A stretch of DNA of 64,000 bases from Micromonospora fulviviridis (lineage in GTDB: Bacteria > Actinomycetota > Actinomycetes > Mycobacteriales > Micromonosporaceae): NCBI RefSeq assembly GCF_014648395.1, contig NZ_BMRA01000003.1:281933-345932 (forward strand), read 5' to 3'. The notes under the pieces are model-generated. The model made no database searches. It saw only the letters and a list, made by a program, of their open reading frames with translations, and was not told the origin of the DNA. Positions 52,254 to 59,618 of this stretch are shown one piece after another (positions within the stretch are counted from its first letter, which is position 1; the number at the start of each line of letters is the position of its first letter). The position numbers and the translations under genes were made by a program.

Positions 52254-53144
52254 GTGAGACGGGCGGACCTCGGCGACGCCGACTGCGGCATCGCCCAGGC
52301 GCTCGGCGTGCTGGGCGACTGGTGGACGGTGCTCATCGTGCGCGAGGTCGCCGGCGGCACCACGCGCTTCGACGGGTTGCAGCGCGAGCTGGGCGTGAGC
52401 CGGCGGGCGCTCACCGAGCGGCTCGCCGGGCTGGTCGGGCACGGCGTGCTGCGCCGCGAGCCCTACTCGGCGCACCCGCCGCGCCACGACTACCTGCTCA
52501 CCGCGAAGGGGGAGGCGCTGCTGCCGGTGCTGGTCGCCCTCCAGGACTGGGGCACCCGGCACGTGATGGGCGACGGCGGGCTGACGGCGACCGCCGACGC
52601 GGACTCCGCCGAGGCGCGCCGGGCGCACCGGCTGGTCGGCCGCCGCGTACCCCCGATGAGCCTGGCCCGGCACGACGGCGGCGCGGAGTCACCGGCGATG
52701 CCCGGGCGGTGGACGGTGCTCTACCTCTTCCCGGGAGCGTTCGCGCCGGGCGCCCCGGCCCTCCCGCCGAGCTGGGGGGAGATCCCGGGCGCCGTCGGGT
52801 GCACGCTCGAATCGCGCACGTACGCCGACCGGCACCCGCTGTTCCAGGCGGCCGGGGCCGAGGTGCGGGGCGTGAGCACCCAGCGTCCGGACCAGCTCGC
52901 CGCCTTCGCCGCGCACGCCCGGTTGCCGTACCCGTTGCTGTCCGATGAGGACGGCCGGCTCGCCGCCGGCCTGCTGCTGCCCACCTTCCGGGCCGGTGGT
53001 GTGGCCCGGTTCAAGCGGCTCACCCTGCTGCTGGACCCGGAGGCGGTGGTGCGGGCGGTGCAGTTCCCGGTCACCGACCCGGCCGGCTCGGTCGACGAGA
53101 TGCTCGCCGAGGTGCGCCGCCGCACCGCCGCCGAGGCGGTCTAG
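52254..53144 (+). CDS. HxlR regulator fused to a peroxiredoxin domain
   Basis: A 296-residue fusion. Residues 1-105 are an HxlR winged HTH (ALGVLGDWWTVLIVREVAGGTTRFDGLQRELGVSRRALTERLAGLV) with the family Cys at position 11. Residues ~128-290 are an AhpC/TSA-type thioredoxin fold (WTVLYLFPGAF, then GAVGCTLESRTYADRHPLFQAAGAEVRGVSTQ) with peroxidatic-type Cys183; the adjacent second Cys of relatives is Arg188. C11 and C183 are the only cysteines. GTG at 52254 follows GGGAGGTGGGAC. It probably senses peroxide and regulates the divergent MFS exporter. Confidence 0.85.
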   Translation: MRRADLGDADCGIAQALGVLGDWWTVLIVREVAGGTTRFDGLQRELGVSRRALTERLAGLVGHGVLRREPYSAHPPRHDYLLTAKGEALLPVLVALQDWGTRHVMGDGGLTATADADSAEARRAHRLVGRRVPPMSLARHDGGAESPAMPGRWTVLYLFPGAFAPGAPALPPSWGEIPGAVGCTLESRTYADRHPLFQAAGAEVRGVSTQRPDQLAAFAAHARLPYPLLSDEDGRLAAGLLLPTFRAGGVARFKRLTLLLDPEAVVRAVQFPVTDPAGSVDEMLAEVRRRTAAEAV

Positions 53145-53157
53145 GGGGTCCTGCCGC

Positions 53158-53874
53158 TCAGCGGGGCCGGCGGGACGAGGTCCAGCCCTGCTGGTGCAGC
53201 CGTTCGATGCCGTCCAGCAGCAGGTCCAGCGCGAACTCGAACTCGAACCGGTCGTCACAGCCCTGCCCGACGACCGACTCGTCGTCGTGGGACGCCGCCA
53301 TGGCGATCTCCGCGAGGTGCGGGAACCGGGCCGCGACCTCCGGCGGGAAGGCTGCCGGCGGGGCCGGGGTGGTCGTGCCGGACCGGCCGACGCTCCGGGC
53401 GGCGTCGAACAGTTCCTGGCTGAAGCCCAGGATCCGGCTGCCCATCGCGTGCATCACGTGGTGCGCGAGGTCGGCGGAGAACCCGCCGGCCCGGAACGTC
53501 GCGACCATCGAGTCGAGGTAGGCCAGGATGGCCGGTGTCGCCATGTTCCGCGACTCGATCGCGAGCGGCGCCCAGGGGTGGCGCCGCAGTGCCTCCCGCG
53601 CCGAGAGGATGCGCCCGCGGACCGTGTGCTTCCAGTCGGCGGCGGGCACCGGCGGGTCGATCTCGCCGACGACCACGTCGATCATGCCGTCGAGCAGTTC
53701 GTCCTTGTTGGCCACGTGCTTGTAGAGGGCCATCGGCACGACGCCCAGATCCTGGGCGAGGTTGCGCATGCTGAGGGACTCGATTCCGGCCAGGTCGGCC
53801 AGCGCGACGGCGGCGCGCAGGATCCGGTCCCTGCTCAGCGGCGTCCGGCGCAGCGTCTCAGCCTGCTCAGCCAT
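53158..53874 (-). CDS. TetR-family regulator (TetR_C_1 type)
   Basis: A 238-residue regulator. The N-terminal HTH is SRDRILRAAVALADLAGIESLSMRNLAQDLGVVPMALYKHVANKDELLDGMID, and the C-terminal FEFEFALDLLLDGIERL matches the tetracycline-repressor C-terminal class. The ATG at 53874 follows GAGGATCGAG. It is divergent from the oxidoreductase gene; two near-identical palindromes in the intergenic region are its probable operators. Confidence 0.92.
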   Translation of the reverse strand: MAEQAETLRRTPLSRDRILRAAVALADLAGIESLSMRNLAQDLGVVPMALYKHVANKDELLDGMIDVVVGEIDPPVPAADWKHTVRGRILSAREALRRHPWAPLAIESRNMATPAILAYLDSMVATFRAGGFSADLAHHVMHAMGSRILGFSQELFDAARSVGRSGTTTPAPPAAFPPEVAARFPHLAEIAMAASHDDESVVGQGCDDRFEFEFALDLLLDGIERLHQQGWTSSRRPR

Positions 53875-53916
53875 CTCGATCCTCGTCTTCCGGCGGCGGT
53901 GAAAACCATAACGCCC

Positions 53917-53945
53917 TTGACGGGTGTACGGCGTACACCTACCGT
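53917..53945 (+). promoter_or_regulatory. Oxidoreductase promoter with TetR operator O1 filling the spacer
   Basis: TTGACG (53917-53922) and TACCGT (53940-53945) are separated by exactly 17 bp, and those 17 bp are the perfect palindrome GGTGTACGGCGTACACC. Repressor binding would directly occlude RNA polymerase. Confidence 0.75.
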
Positions 53946-53956
53946 GTTTCCCATGA

Positions 53957-53973
53957 GGTGTACGCCGTACACT
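53957..53973 (+). promoter_or_regulatory. TetR operator O2
   Basis: GGTGTACGCCGTACACT repeats O1 with a changed centre and one mismatch at the outer position. Centre-to-centre distance from O1 is 34 bp, about three helical turns. It lies downstream of the -10, just before the ribosome site of the oxidoreductase gene. Confidence 0.7.
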
Positions 53974-53986
53974 GAGGGAGGGCAAG

Positions 53987-54970
53987 ATGAAGGCGATCGT
54001 CCAGGACCGGTACGGGCCCCCGGAGACGCTCACGCTCGCGGAGGTGGACACGCCGGTGCCCGCCGCCGACGAGGTGCTCGTGCGGGTGGAGGCCGCCGCG
54101 CTGAACGCGTACGACTGGCACGCCATGCGCGGCGATCCCCGGCTGGCGCGGCTGGCGATGGGCCGGTCGAAGCCCCGGGCGCGCGTCCGTGGCCGGGACT
54201 TCGCCGGCCGGGTCGAGGCCGTCGGCGCCCACGTCCGAGAGGTGCGCCCGGGTGACGCCGTCTTCGGCGACCTCGGCGAGGCCGACGGCGCGTTCGCCGA
54301 GTACGTGCGCGTGCCCGAGACCCTGGTCGCCGCGCGGCCGGGGAACCTGACGCCGCAGCAGGCGGCCGCCCTGCCGCTGGCCGGCGTCACCGCGCTCCTG
54401 GGGCTGCGCGACGCCGGGCAGGTGCAGCCCGGTCACCGGGTGCTCGTCAACGGCGCCTCCGGCGGCGTCGGCACCCTGGCGGTCCAACTGGCCAAGGTGC
54501 TCGGCGCGACCGTGACCGGGGTGTGCAGCACCCGCAACGTGGACCTGGTCCGCTCACTCGGCGCCGACCACGTCGTCGACTACACCCGCGACGACTTCAC
54601 CCGCGACACCGGCCGTCACGACGTCGTGTTCGACCTCGTCGGCAACCGCTCGCTCACCGCGCTGCGGCGGGCGCTGACCCCGACCGGGACGCTGGTGCTC
54701 TCCGGCGGCGGCGTGTACCGCGGCGGCAGCCTCGTCGGGCCGGTCTGGCTCATCGCGCGCGGGCGGCTGCTGGCGCCCTTCGTCCGGCAGCGCATCGTCG
54801 CACTGGCGACGGCGCCCGGCCGGCAGCACCTCGACACGCTCCGCGCCCACGCCGAGGCCGGCCGCCTCACCCCGGTGATCGACCGGACCTATCCGCTCCA
54901 CGAGGTGCCCCGGGCCATCCGGTACCTCGAAGGCGAGCATGCGCGGGCGAAGGTCGTCATCACGGTCTAG
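53987..54970 (+). CDS. Zinc-free MDR NADP-dependent oxidoreductase (quinone-reductase-like)
   Basis: A 327-residue medium-chain reductase without zinc ligands. MKAIVQDRYGPPETLTLAEVDTPVPAADEVLVRVEAAALNAYDWHAMRG is typical of quinone oxidoreductase-like proteins. The cofactor site is VLVNGASGGVGTLAVQLAKVLGATVTGVCSTRN. It probably reduces quinones or enals with NADPH and is controlled by the divergent TetR protein. The 3' end overlaps the convergent GNAT gene by 4 bp. Confidence 0.92.
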   Translation: MKAIVQDRYGPPETLTLAEVDTPVPAADEVLVRVEAAALNAYDWHAMRGDPRLARLAMGRSKPRARVRGRDFAGRVEAVGAHVREVRPGDAVFGDLGEADGAFAEYVRVPETLVAARPGNLTPQQAAALPLAGVTALLGLRDAGQVQPGHRVLVNGASGGVGTLAVQLAKVLGATVTGVCSTRNVDLVRSLGADHVVDYTRDDFTRDTGRHDVVFDLVGNRSLTALRRALTPTGTLVLSGGGVYRGGSLVGPVWLIARGRLLAPFVRQRIVALATAPGRQHLDTLRAHAEAGRLTPVIDRTYPLHEVPRAIRYLEGEHARAKVVITV

Positions 54971-55515
54971 GCGCCGGCACGCCACTCGGTGGCCAGCAGT
55001 GACCAGACCTCGATGTCGAGCCGTTCGCCGAGGAAGGGGAACGCGGCGCGCAGCACGCCCTCGCGGGTCATGCCCAGCCGCTGCGCCACCGCCCGGCTGC
55101 GCGCGTTGTGCGGGACGGTCCGCCACTCCACCCGGGCCAGGCCACGCTCGACGAGCGCCCAGTCGATCATCCGCTGGGCGGCCCGGGTCACCAGCCCGTG
55201 CCCCTCGGCCTCCGGCGCGAGCCAGACCCCGATCTCGCAGACCCCGGCCGCCGCGTCGAAGGTGCGGAACAGGGTGCCGCCGACCAGCTTCCCGTCCAGC
55301 CGGATGCCGTGGATCGAGCCGGCGTCGCGGGCCTGGGCGTCGGCGTAGCGCTGGAGGAAGGCGCGGGCGGCGTCGGTGTCGGTGACGGTGTGCGCCCAGG
55401 GGAGCCAGGGCGCGAGGTGGGTACGGGTGCGCGCCACGAAGTCGGCGAACTCCGCCGCCTGCCACGGGGCGAGCGGGTGCAGGGCGGCGCGGTCGGTGAG
55501 GGGAAGGGAGAACAT
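54967..55515 (-). CDS. GNAT N-acetyltransferase, RimJ/RimL type
   Basis: A 182-residue acetyltransferase. IGVWLAPEAEGHGLVTRAAQRMIDWAL is the acetyl-CoA binding motif A, and VPHNARSRAVAQRLGMTREGVLR is the RimL-like motif B. The ATG at 55515 follows TTGGAG; a longer frame to 55572 reads through the divergent promoter. Substrate could be ribosomal protein N-termini or a small amine. Divergent from a TetR gene. Confidence 0.9.
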   Translation of the reverse strand: MFSLPLTDRAALHPLAPWQAAEFADFVARTRTHLAPWLPWAHTVTDTDAARAFLQRYADAQARDAGSIHGIRLDGKLVGGTLFRTFDAAAGVCEIGVWLAPEAEGHGLVTRAAQRMIDWALVERGLARVEWRTVPHNARSRAVAQRLGMTREGVLRAAFPFLGERLDIEVWSLLATEWRAGA

Positions 55516-55549
55516 GTCGCTCCAAGGTGCGTACCGAACGTTTGTTATG

Positions 55550-55555
55550 TACTGT
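55550..55555 (+). promoter_or_regulatory. -10 of leaderless tetR promoter
   Basis: TACTGT lies 7 nt before the GTG at 55563. The AT-rich stretch around AACGTT (55537-55542) just upstream may be the operator shared with the divergent GNAT gene. Confidence 0.45.
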
Positions 55556-55562
55556 AGCGGGT

Positions 55563-56153
55563 GTGCCGGCACGAGGTGACCACGACGCCCGCCGCGCCGA
55601 CGTCTCGGCGGCGGTCTGGCGGGTGCTCGCCACCCGCGGTTTCGGCGGGTTGACCCTGCGCGCGGTGGCCGCCGAGATGGGTGTCTCCACCGGGCTGCTG
55701 ACCCACTACTTCCCGAACAAGCGGGCCCTGGTGCGGCACGCCGTCGACGTTGCCGAGCGGCACACCGACGCGCGCGACCGCCATGCCGCGGCGGGGGAGG
55801 GGCGGCCGGCGCTGCGCGCCGCCCTACTGGACGTCCTGCCGCTGACCGACGAGGCGACCGTGATGAGCCGCGTCTGGGTCAGCTACTGGGACGGCGCGCT
55901 CGCCGACGAGGAGTTCGCCGCCGACCAGCGCCGCCGCTACGACCGGTGGCGGGCGCGGCTGCGCTCCCACGTGGACGCCGCGCTGGGCGGGGCGCCCGCC
56001 GGGCCGGGCGCCGACCCCGACGACCTGGCGGCCACCTGCGCGGCCTTCGCGCACGGCCTGGTCGTCCAGGCGCTCTTCGACCCGGCCGCCTTCCCGGCGC
56101 CCCGGCAGGTGGCGCTGCTCGACCGCTTCCTCGCCGACCTGTTCCCGGCCTGA
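55563..56153 (+). CDS. TetR-family regulator (BetI-like)
   Basis: A 196-residue regulator with HTH ADVSAAVWRVLATRGFGGLTLRAVAAEMGVSTGLLTHYFPNKRALVRHAVDVAE. The TGLLTHYFPNK sequence is typical of BetI-type TetR_C_6 proteins. GTG at 55563 is preferred; upstream frame overlaps the divergent promoter. It probably controls itself and the acetyltransferase gene. Confidence 0.9.
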   Translation: MPARGDHDARRADVSAAVWRVLATRGFGGLTLRAVAAEMGVSTGLLTHYFPNKRALVRHAVDVAERHTDARDRHAAAGEGRPALRAALLDVLPLTDEATVMSRVWVSYWDGALADEEFAADQRRRYDRWRARLRSHVDAALGGAPAGPGADPDDLAATCAAFAHGLVVQALFDPAAFPAPRQVALLDRFLADLFPA

Positions 56154-56173
56154 CCGGCAGCCGGACCGAGCGT

Positions 56174-56215
56174 TTCCGGAACTTGTTGTCGGCCCCGGTG
56201 GCCGCCGCCTAAACT
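56174..56215 (+). promoter_or_regulatory. Candidate esterase promoter with upstream palindrome
   Basis: TTGTCG (56186-56191) and TAAACT (56210-56215) are separated by 18 bp. The palindrome TTCCGGAA (56174-56181) lies just upstream of the -35. The remaining ~135 bp before the esterase ATG is an untranslated leader containing no visible gene. Confidence 0.45.
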
Positions 56216-56350
56216 CCGATCCGACCGCACCAATTTGCGGTCATCTATCTCGTCTCCGAGGGTCCGGGCCGCCGTCGAAGGCGCCTCGCCGGCGAGCACG
56301 CCGCGGGCGCGCCTGCGCTGCGCGGCGTCCCCACCACCTGAGGAGATGCC

Positions 56351-57670
56351 ATGCTGCCCAGAAGGAGAAGACTCAGACTGCTCGGCGCCGCCGTGGTCGC
56401 CGCCGGGCTGGCCGCCCTGGCGGCGGTCACCGTCCCCGGCCCCGCCGCGGCGGCCGCGCTGACCGAGGTGACGAACTTCGGGGCCAACCCGAGCAACCTG
56501 CGGATGTACCTGTACGTCCCGGACACCGTCGCGGCGCGTCCCGGGCTGCTCGTGGTCAACCACTACTGCACGGGTTCCGGGCCGGCCATGTACTCCGGCA
56601 CCCAGTTCGCCGCGCTGGCCGACCGGTACGGCTACCTCGTCGTCTACCCCTCGGTGACCCGGAGCAGCCAGTGCTTCGACGTCTCCTCACCCCAGGCGCT
56701 GCGCCGCGACGGCGGCAGCGACCCGGTGGGCATCAAGTCGATGGTCGATCACGTGCGGCAGCGGTACCCCGTCGACCCGAACCGGATCTTCGCCACCGGC
56801 GTCTCGTCCGGCGCGATGATGACCAACGTGCTGCTCGGGCTCTACCCGGACGTGTTCAGCGCGGGCGCGGCCTTCGCCGGCGTGCCCTTCGGCTGCTTCG
56901 CCACCACCAACGGCTCGGAGTGGAACAGCGAGTGCGCCAACGGCCAGGTCGTGAAGACCCCGCAGCAGTGGGGTGACCTGGTCCGCAACGCGTACCCGGG
57001 GTACAGCGGGCGGCGGCCCCGGATGCAGGTCTGGCACGGGACCAACGACGAGACCCTGCGCTACCCGAACTTCACCGAAGAGATCAAGCAGTGGACCAAC
57101 GTGAACGGGCTGAGCCAGACGCCTTCGTACACCGACAGCCCGCAGTCCGGCTACACCCGGACGAGGTACGGCGGCACCGGCGGCACCGCGACGGTCGAGG
57201 CGATCAGCATGCAGGGCGTCTCGCACAACCTGCCGGTCGACGCGGCCCAGGCGGTGCGGTTCTTCGGCCTGGACACCAGCACGCCGCCCACGAGCCCGCC
57301 GCCGACCAGCACCCCGCCCAGCACGCCGCCGCCCACGACGCCGCCGCCGTCCGGCGGGTGCCGCGTCGCGTACGCGGTGAACGCCTGGAACACCGGGCTG
57401 ACCGCGTCCGTCACGATCACCAACACCGCCGCCACGGCGGTCAACGGCTGGAGCCTCGCCTTCACCCTGCCCGCCGGGCAGACCGTCACCAACGGCTGGA
57501 ACGCCACGTACGCCCCGACCAGCGGAGCGGTGACCGCCCGCAACGTCTCCTACAACGGGACCATCGCGCCGAACGGCTCGGTGGACATCGGCTTCCAGGC
57601 CACCCACACCGGTAACACCGGCAAGCCCACCTCCTTCACCCTCAACGGCACCGCCTGCACGGTCGCCTAA
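56351..57670 (+). CDS. Secreted CE1/PHB-depolymerase-type esterase with C-terminal CBM2
   Basis: A 439-residue secreted enzyme. Residues 1-35 are a basic signal peptide ending in AAAA. The catalytic domain (about 38-310) has GVSSGAMMT (GxSxG nucleophile), WHGTNDETL (Asp region) and GVSHNLPV (His). A Thr/Pro/Ser linker (about 312-335) joins a family 2 carbohydrate-binding module (CRVAYAVNAWNTGLTASVTITNT ... FTLNGTACTVA) with its terminal Cys pair. This is the layout of acetylxylan or feruloyl esterases acting on plant cell walls; CBM2 binds cellulose or xylan. Confidence 0.93.
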   Translation: MLPRRRRLRLLGAAVVAAGLAALAAVTVPGPAAAAALTEVTNFGANPSNLRMYLYVPDTVAARPGLLVVNHYCTGSGPAMYSGTQFAALADRYGYLVVYPSVTRSSQCFDVSSPQALRRDGGSDPVGIKSMVDHVRQRYPVDPNRIFATGVSSGAMMTNVLLGLYPDVFSAGAAFAGVPFGCFATTNGSEWNSECANGQVVKTPQQWGDLVRNAYPGYSGRRPRMQVWHGTNDETLRYPNFTEEIKQWTNVNGLSQTPSYTDSPQSGYTRTRYGGTGGTATVEAISMQGVSHNLPVDAAQAVRFFGLDTSTPPTSPPPTSTPPSTPPPTTPPPSGGCRVAYAVNAWNTGLTASVTITNTAATAVNGWSLAFTLPAGQTVTNGWNATYAPTSGAVTARNVSYNGTIAPNGSVDIGFQATHTGNTGKPTSFTLNGTACTVA

Positions 57671-57680
57671 CAGTGTCTGC

Positions 57681-57715
57681 GGCGGTCGCCTGGAACACCA
57701 TCCCAGGCGGCCGCC
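57681..57715 (+). terminator. Esterase terminator
   Basis: A 13-bp stem (GGCGGTCGCCTGG with CCAGGCGGCCGCC, one G-U pair) with a 9-nt loop starts 10 nt after the stop codon. Confidence 0.8.
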
Positions 57716-57741
57716 ACCGTTATGCCCCGGTCCCCGCTTAC

Positions 57742-59222
57742 TGATGGACTTCCATAAGGCGCGAAAGCCTCACGCGAGCTGGCCCGCCACTTCCTCGCTG
57801 TCGTTCCCGGATGGCCCGCCATCGGCAGCAACCTCAGCCATCGGAAGCACGAGGGTCCGAACGTCGCAAGCCCTCGCTTGAGCCGACGAGCTCACCCCCA
57901 GGGACTTGGTGTCCGCCGGTTGGATTTCGCGCAGGCTGTCGTAGGCCATCGGTAATTTGTCCTGTGTGCAGCTTCGGTACAGCTACCGCATCTATCCGGA
58001 CTTGGGTCAGCAGCAGGCGTTGGCGCGGGCGTTCGGGTGTGCTCGGGTGGTGTTCAACGATGGGCTGCGCGCGCGACAGCAGGCACGGGAGGCGGGCGAG
58101 GCATACCTGTCGGATGGCGCCCTGTCGAAGCGGATCATCACCGAGGCCAAGCGCACTTCAGAGCGGGCATGGCTTGGCGAGGTGTCGGTCGTGGTGCTGC
58201 AGCAGGCCCTCGCAGACCTGAATGTTGCATACCGGAACTTTTTCGCCTCGTTGTCCGGCAAGCGCAAGGGGCGCAGGGTGGCGCCGCCGCGGTTCCGGTC
58301 TCGGAAGGACAACCGGCAGGCGATTCGGTTCACCAGGAATTCCCGTTTTGCAGTGTTGGCCAATGGGCGACTGCGGCTGCCGAAGGTCGGGGAGGTGATA
58401 GTTCGGTGGTCACGGCCGTTGCCGGTTGCACCCACGTCAGTGACAGTGATCAAGGATGCTGCCGGCCGCTATTTCGCCTCGTTCGTCGTGGCCGTTGCCG
58501 GCGAGCCGATGCCACCGGTCGATGCCGAGGTGGGCATCGACTTGGGGCTGACCCATTTCGCGGTTCTGTCCAATGGAACGAAGGTCGCGGCGCCGAGGTT
58601 CCTGCGCCGCGCTGCCGGTAAGCTGCGTCGGTTGCAGCAGGGTGTGTCCCGAAAACAGCGGGGCAGCAACAACCGCAAGAAGGCTGTTGCCAAGGTCGCC
58701 AGAGCACACGCCCGGGTGGCCGACACCCGGCGGGACTGGCAGCACAAGCTGTCCACACGGATCATCCGCGACAACCAAGCGGTGTACGTGGAGGACCTGT
58801 GCGTTGTCGGGCTAGGCCGAACCCGGCTGGCCAAGTCCGTGTACGACGCCGGCTGGGCGGCATTCCTTGGGATGCTGGAGTACAAGGCCGCCCGGTACGG
58901 GCGCGCCTTCGCGAGGATCAATCGGTTCGCGCCAACGTCGCAGACCTGCTCGTCGTGCGGGCGGGTCGACGGACCGAAGCCGTTGGGCGTCCGGTCGTGG
59001 GCCTGCCCGTGCGGGGCAGCCCACGATCGGGACGTCAACGCGGCGGTCAACGTGCTCGCGGCGGGACGCGCCGAGAGCCTAAACGTCTGTGGAGCGCAGG
59101 TAAGACCGGCACGCGTGCCGGCACCGCGCGAAGAAGCAGAAATCCACCCGGATGCTGCGCAGTTTCCCGCATGCAGCGTGGAGGGAGCCCCGTCAATTGA
59201 GGCGGAGGGAACGTCAATTCAA
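57742..59222 (+). mobile_element. Solo-TnpB insertion sequence (IS200/IS605 superfamily, IS1341-like)
   Basis: The element carries tnpB but no tnpA. Proposed left end: after TTAC (57738-57741), followed by hairpins ATGG-ACTT-CCAT (57744-57755) and AGGC-N6-GCCT (57757-57770). Proposed right end: TCAA (59219-59222), preceded by hairpin AATTGA-N13-TCAATT (59195-59219). TTAC and TCAA are the left and right cleavage tetranucleotides known for IS608. There are no terminal inverted repeats or target duplication, as expected. The ends are inference; tnpB's frame runs 54 nt past the proposed right end, which is odd. Confidence 0.55.
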
Positions 59223-59276
59223 CGTCGATCCGACCGTAGCCCATCAGGACGGGAGTGCGGTTCGACGGCCTACTAA
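57966..59276 (+). CDS. tnpB: RNA-guided endonuclease TnpB
   Basis: A 436-residue TnpB. The N-terminal helical/wedge region begins VQLRYSYRIYPDLGQQQALARAFGCARVVFND. The split RuvC site is complete: Asp192 in VGIDLGLTHF, Glu276 in VEDLCVVGL and HDRDVNAAVN near 354-361; the zinc ribbon is CSSCG (328, 331) with CPC (347, 349). Start GTG 57966. No tnpA is present. Codon use is visibly less GC-rich than that of neighbours. The C-terminus beyond about residue 418 lies outside the proposed element end and is probably a run-on. Confidence 0.93.
   Translation: MQLRYSYRIYPDLGQQQALARAFGCARVVFNDGLRARQQAREAGEAYLSDGALSKRIITEAKRTSERAWLGEVSVVVLQQALADLNVAYRNFFASLSGKRKGRRVAPPRFRSRKDNRQAIRFTRNSRFAVLANGRLRLPKVGEVIVRWSRPLPVAPTSVTVIKDAAGRYFASFVVAVAGEPMPPVDAEVGIDLGLTHFAVLSNGTKVAAPRFLRRAAGKLRRLQQGVSRKQRGSNNRKKAVAKVARAHARVADTRRDWQHKLSTRIIRDNQAVYVEDLCVVGLGRTRLAKSVYDAGWAAFLGMLEYKAARYGRAFARINRFAPTSQTCSSCGRVDGPKPLGVRSWACPCGAAHDRDVNAAVNVLAAGRAESLNVCGAQVRPARVPAPREEAEIHPDAAQFPACSVEGAPSIEAEGTSIQRRSDRSPSGRECGSTAY
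59080..59242 (+). ncRNA. Putative omega RNA with guide at the right end of the TnpB element
   Basis: TnpB systems make a reRNA/omegaRNA from the 3' part of tnpB through the right end, with the guide read from flanking DNA. If the right end is at 59222, the guide would start at 59223. Boundaries are approximate and rest only on the family's known layout plus the terminal hairpin at 59195-59219. Confidence 0.3.
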
Positions 59277-59383
59277 CCGTCTCGCCCGGCGGCAACGGGT
59301 CGATCACTTACGTCATCAACGACACCGGCGGCACGGCGCAGGGCACGAACACCCTCCCCGTAAACGTGGTCAGCTATGCCTAA
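59255..59383 (+). pseudogene. 3' fragment of an unidentified gene next to the TnpB element
   Basis: A 42-codon open frame (VRFDGLLTVSPGGNGSITYV ... PVNVVSYA, then TAA) with normal coding character begins near the right end of the TnpB element and has a TAG 16 nt upstream in frame. It reads like the beta-rich C-terminus of a longer secreted or structural protein. No matching 5' part lies left of the element. It may be debris of a gene lost around the insertion or a true small protein; family not recognised. Confidence 0.4.
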
Positions 59384-59491
59384 CCGGACCGGGGGCGGCG
59401 GCGGAACCCGCCGCACCGGCCCCGCACATGACCGTGGCCCCGGCGGGTACGCGACCCCGAACGGGGTTACCACCGGGAACGGAGGTGCGGG

Positions 59492-59614
59492 ATGAAGGTC
59501 CGAAGCTCCCTGCGCGCGCTGAAGCGCAAGGCCAACTCGATCGTGGTACGCCGCCGGGGCAAGGTCTTCGTGCTCAACAAGGCCGATCCCCGACAGAAGG
59601 CCCGCCAGGGCTGA
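59492..59614 (+). CDS. ykgO: 50S ribosomal protein bL36, zinc-free (C-minus) paralogue
   Basis: A 40-residue protein, [20 protein letters not shown] and on to [11 protein letters not shown], recognisable as type B L36. It lacks the three Cys and one His that bind zinc in the standard L36. GGAGG lies 8 nt before the ATG. C-minus paralogues are usually Zur-regulated zinc-sparing replacements; no clear Zur-box palindrome is visible in the 108 bp upstream, which holds only GC hairpins such as ACCCCGAACGGGGT. The SDR gene starts 4 bp after its stop. Confidence 0.92.
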   Translation: MKVRSSLRALKRKANSIVVRRRGKVFVLNKADPRQKARQG

Positions 59615-59618
59615 CCGG

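Noticed and set aside
57671..57741. A remaining 5' part of the gene whose end lies at 59255-59383
   Set aside because: This stretch holds only the esterase terminator and a short spacer; no open frame continues into the fragment.
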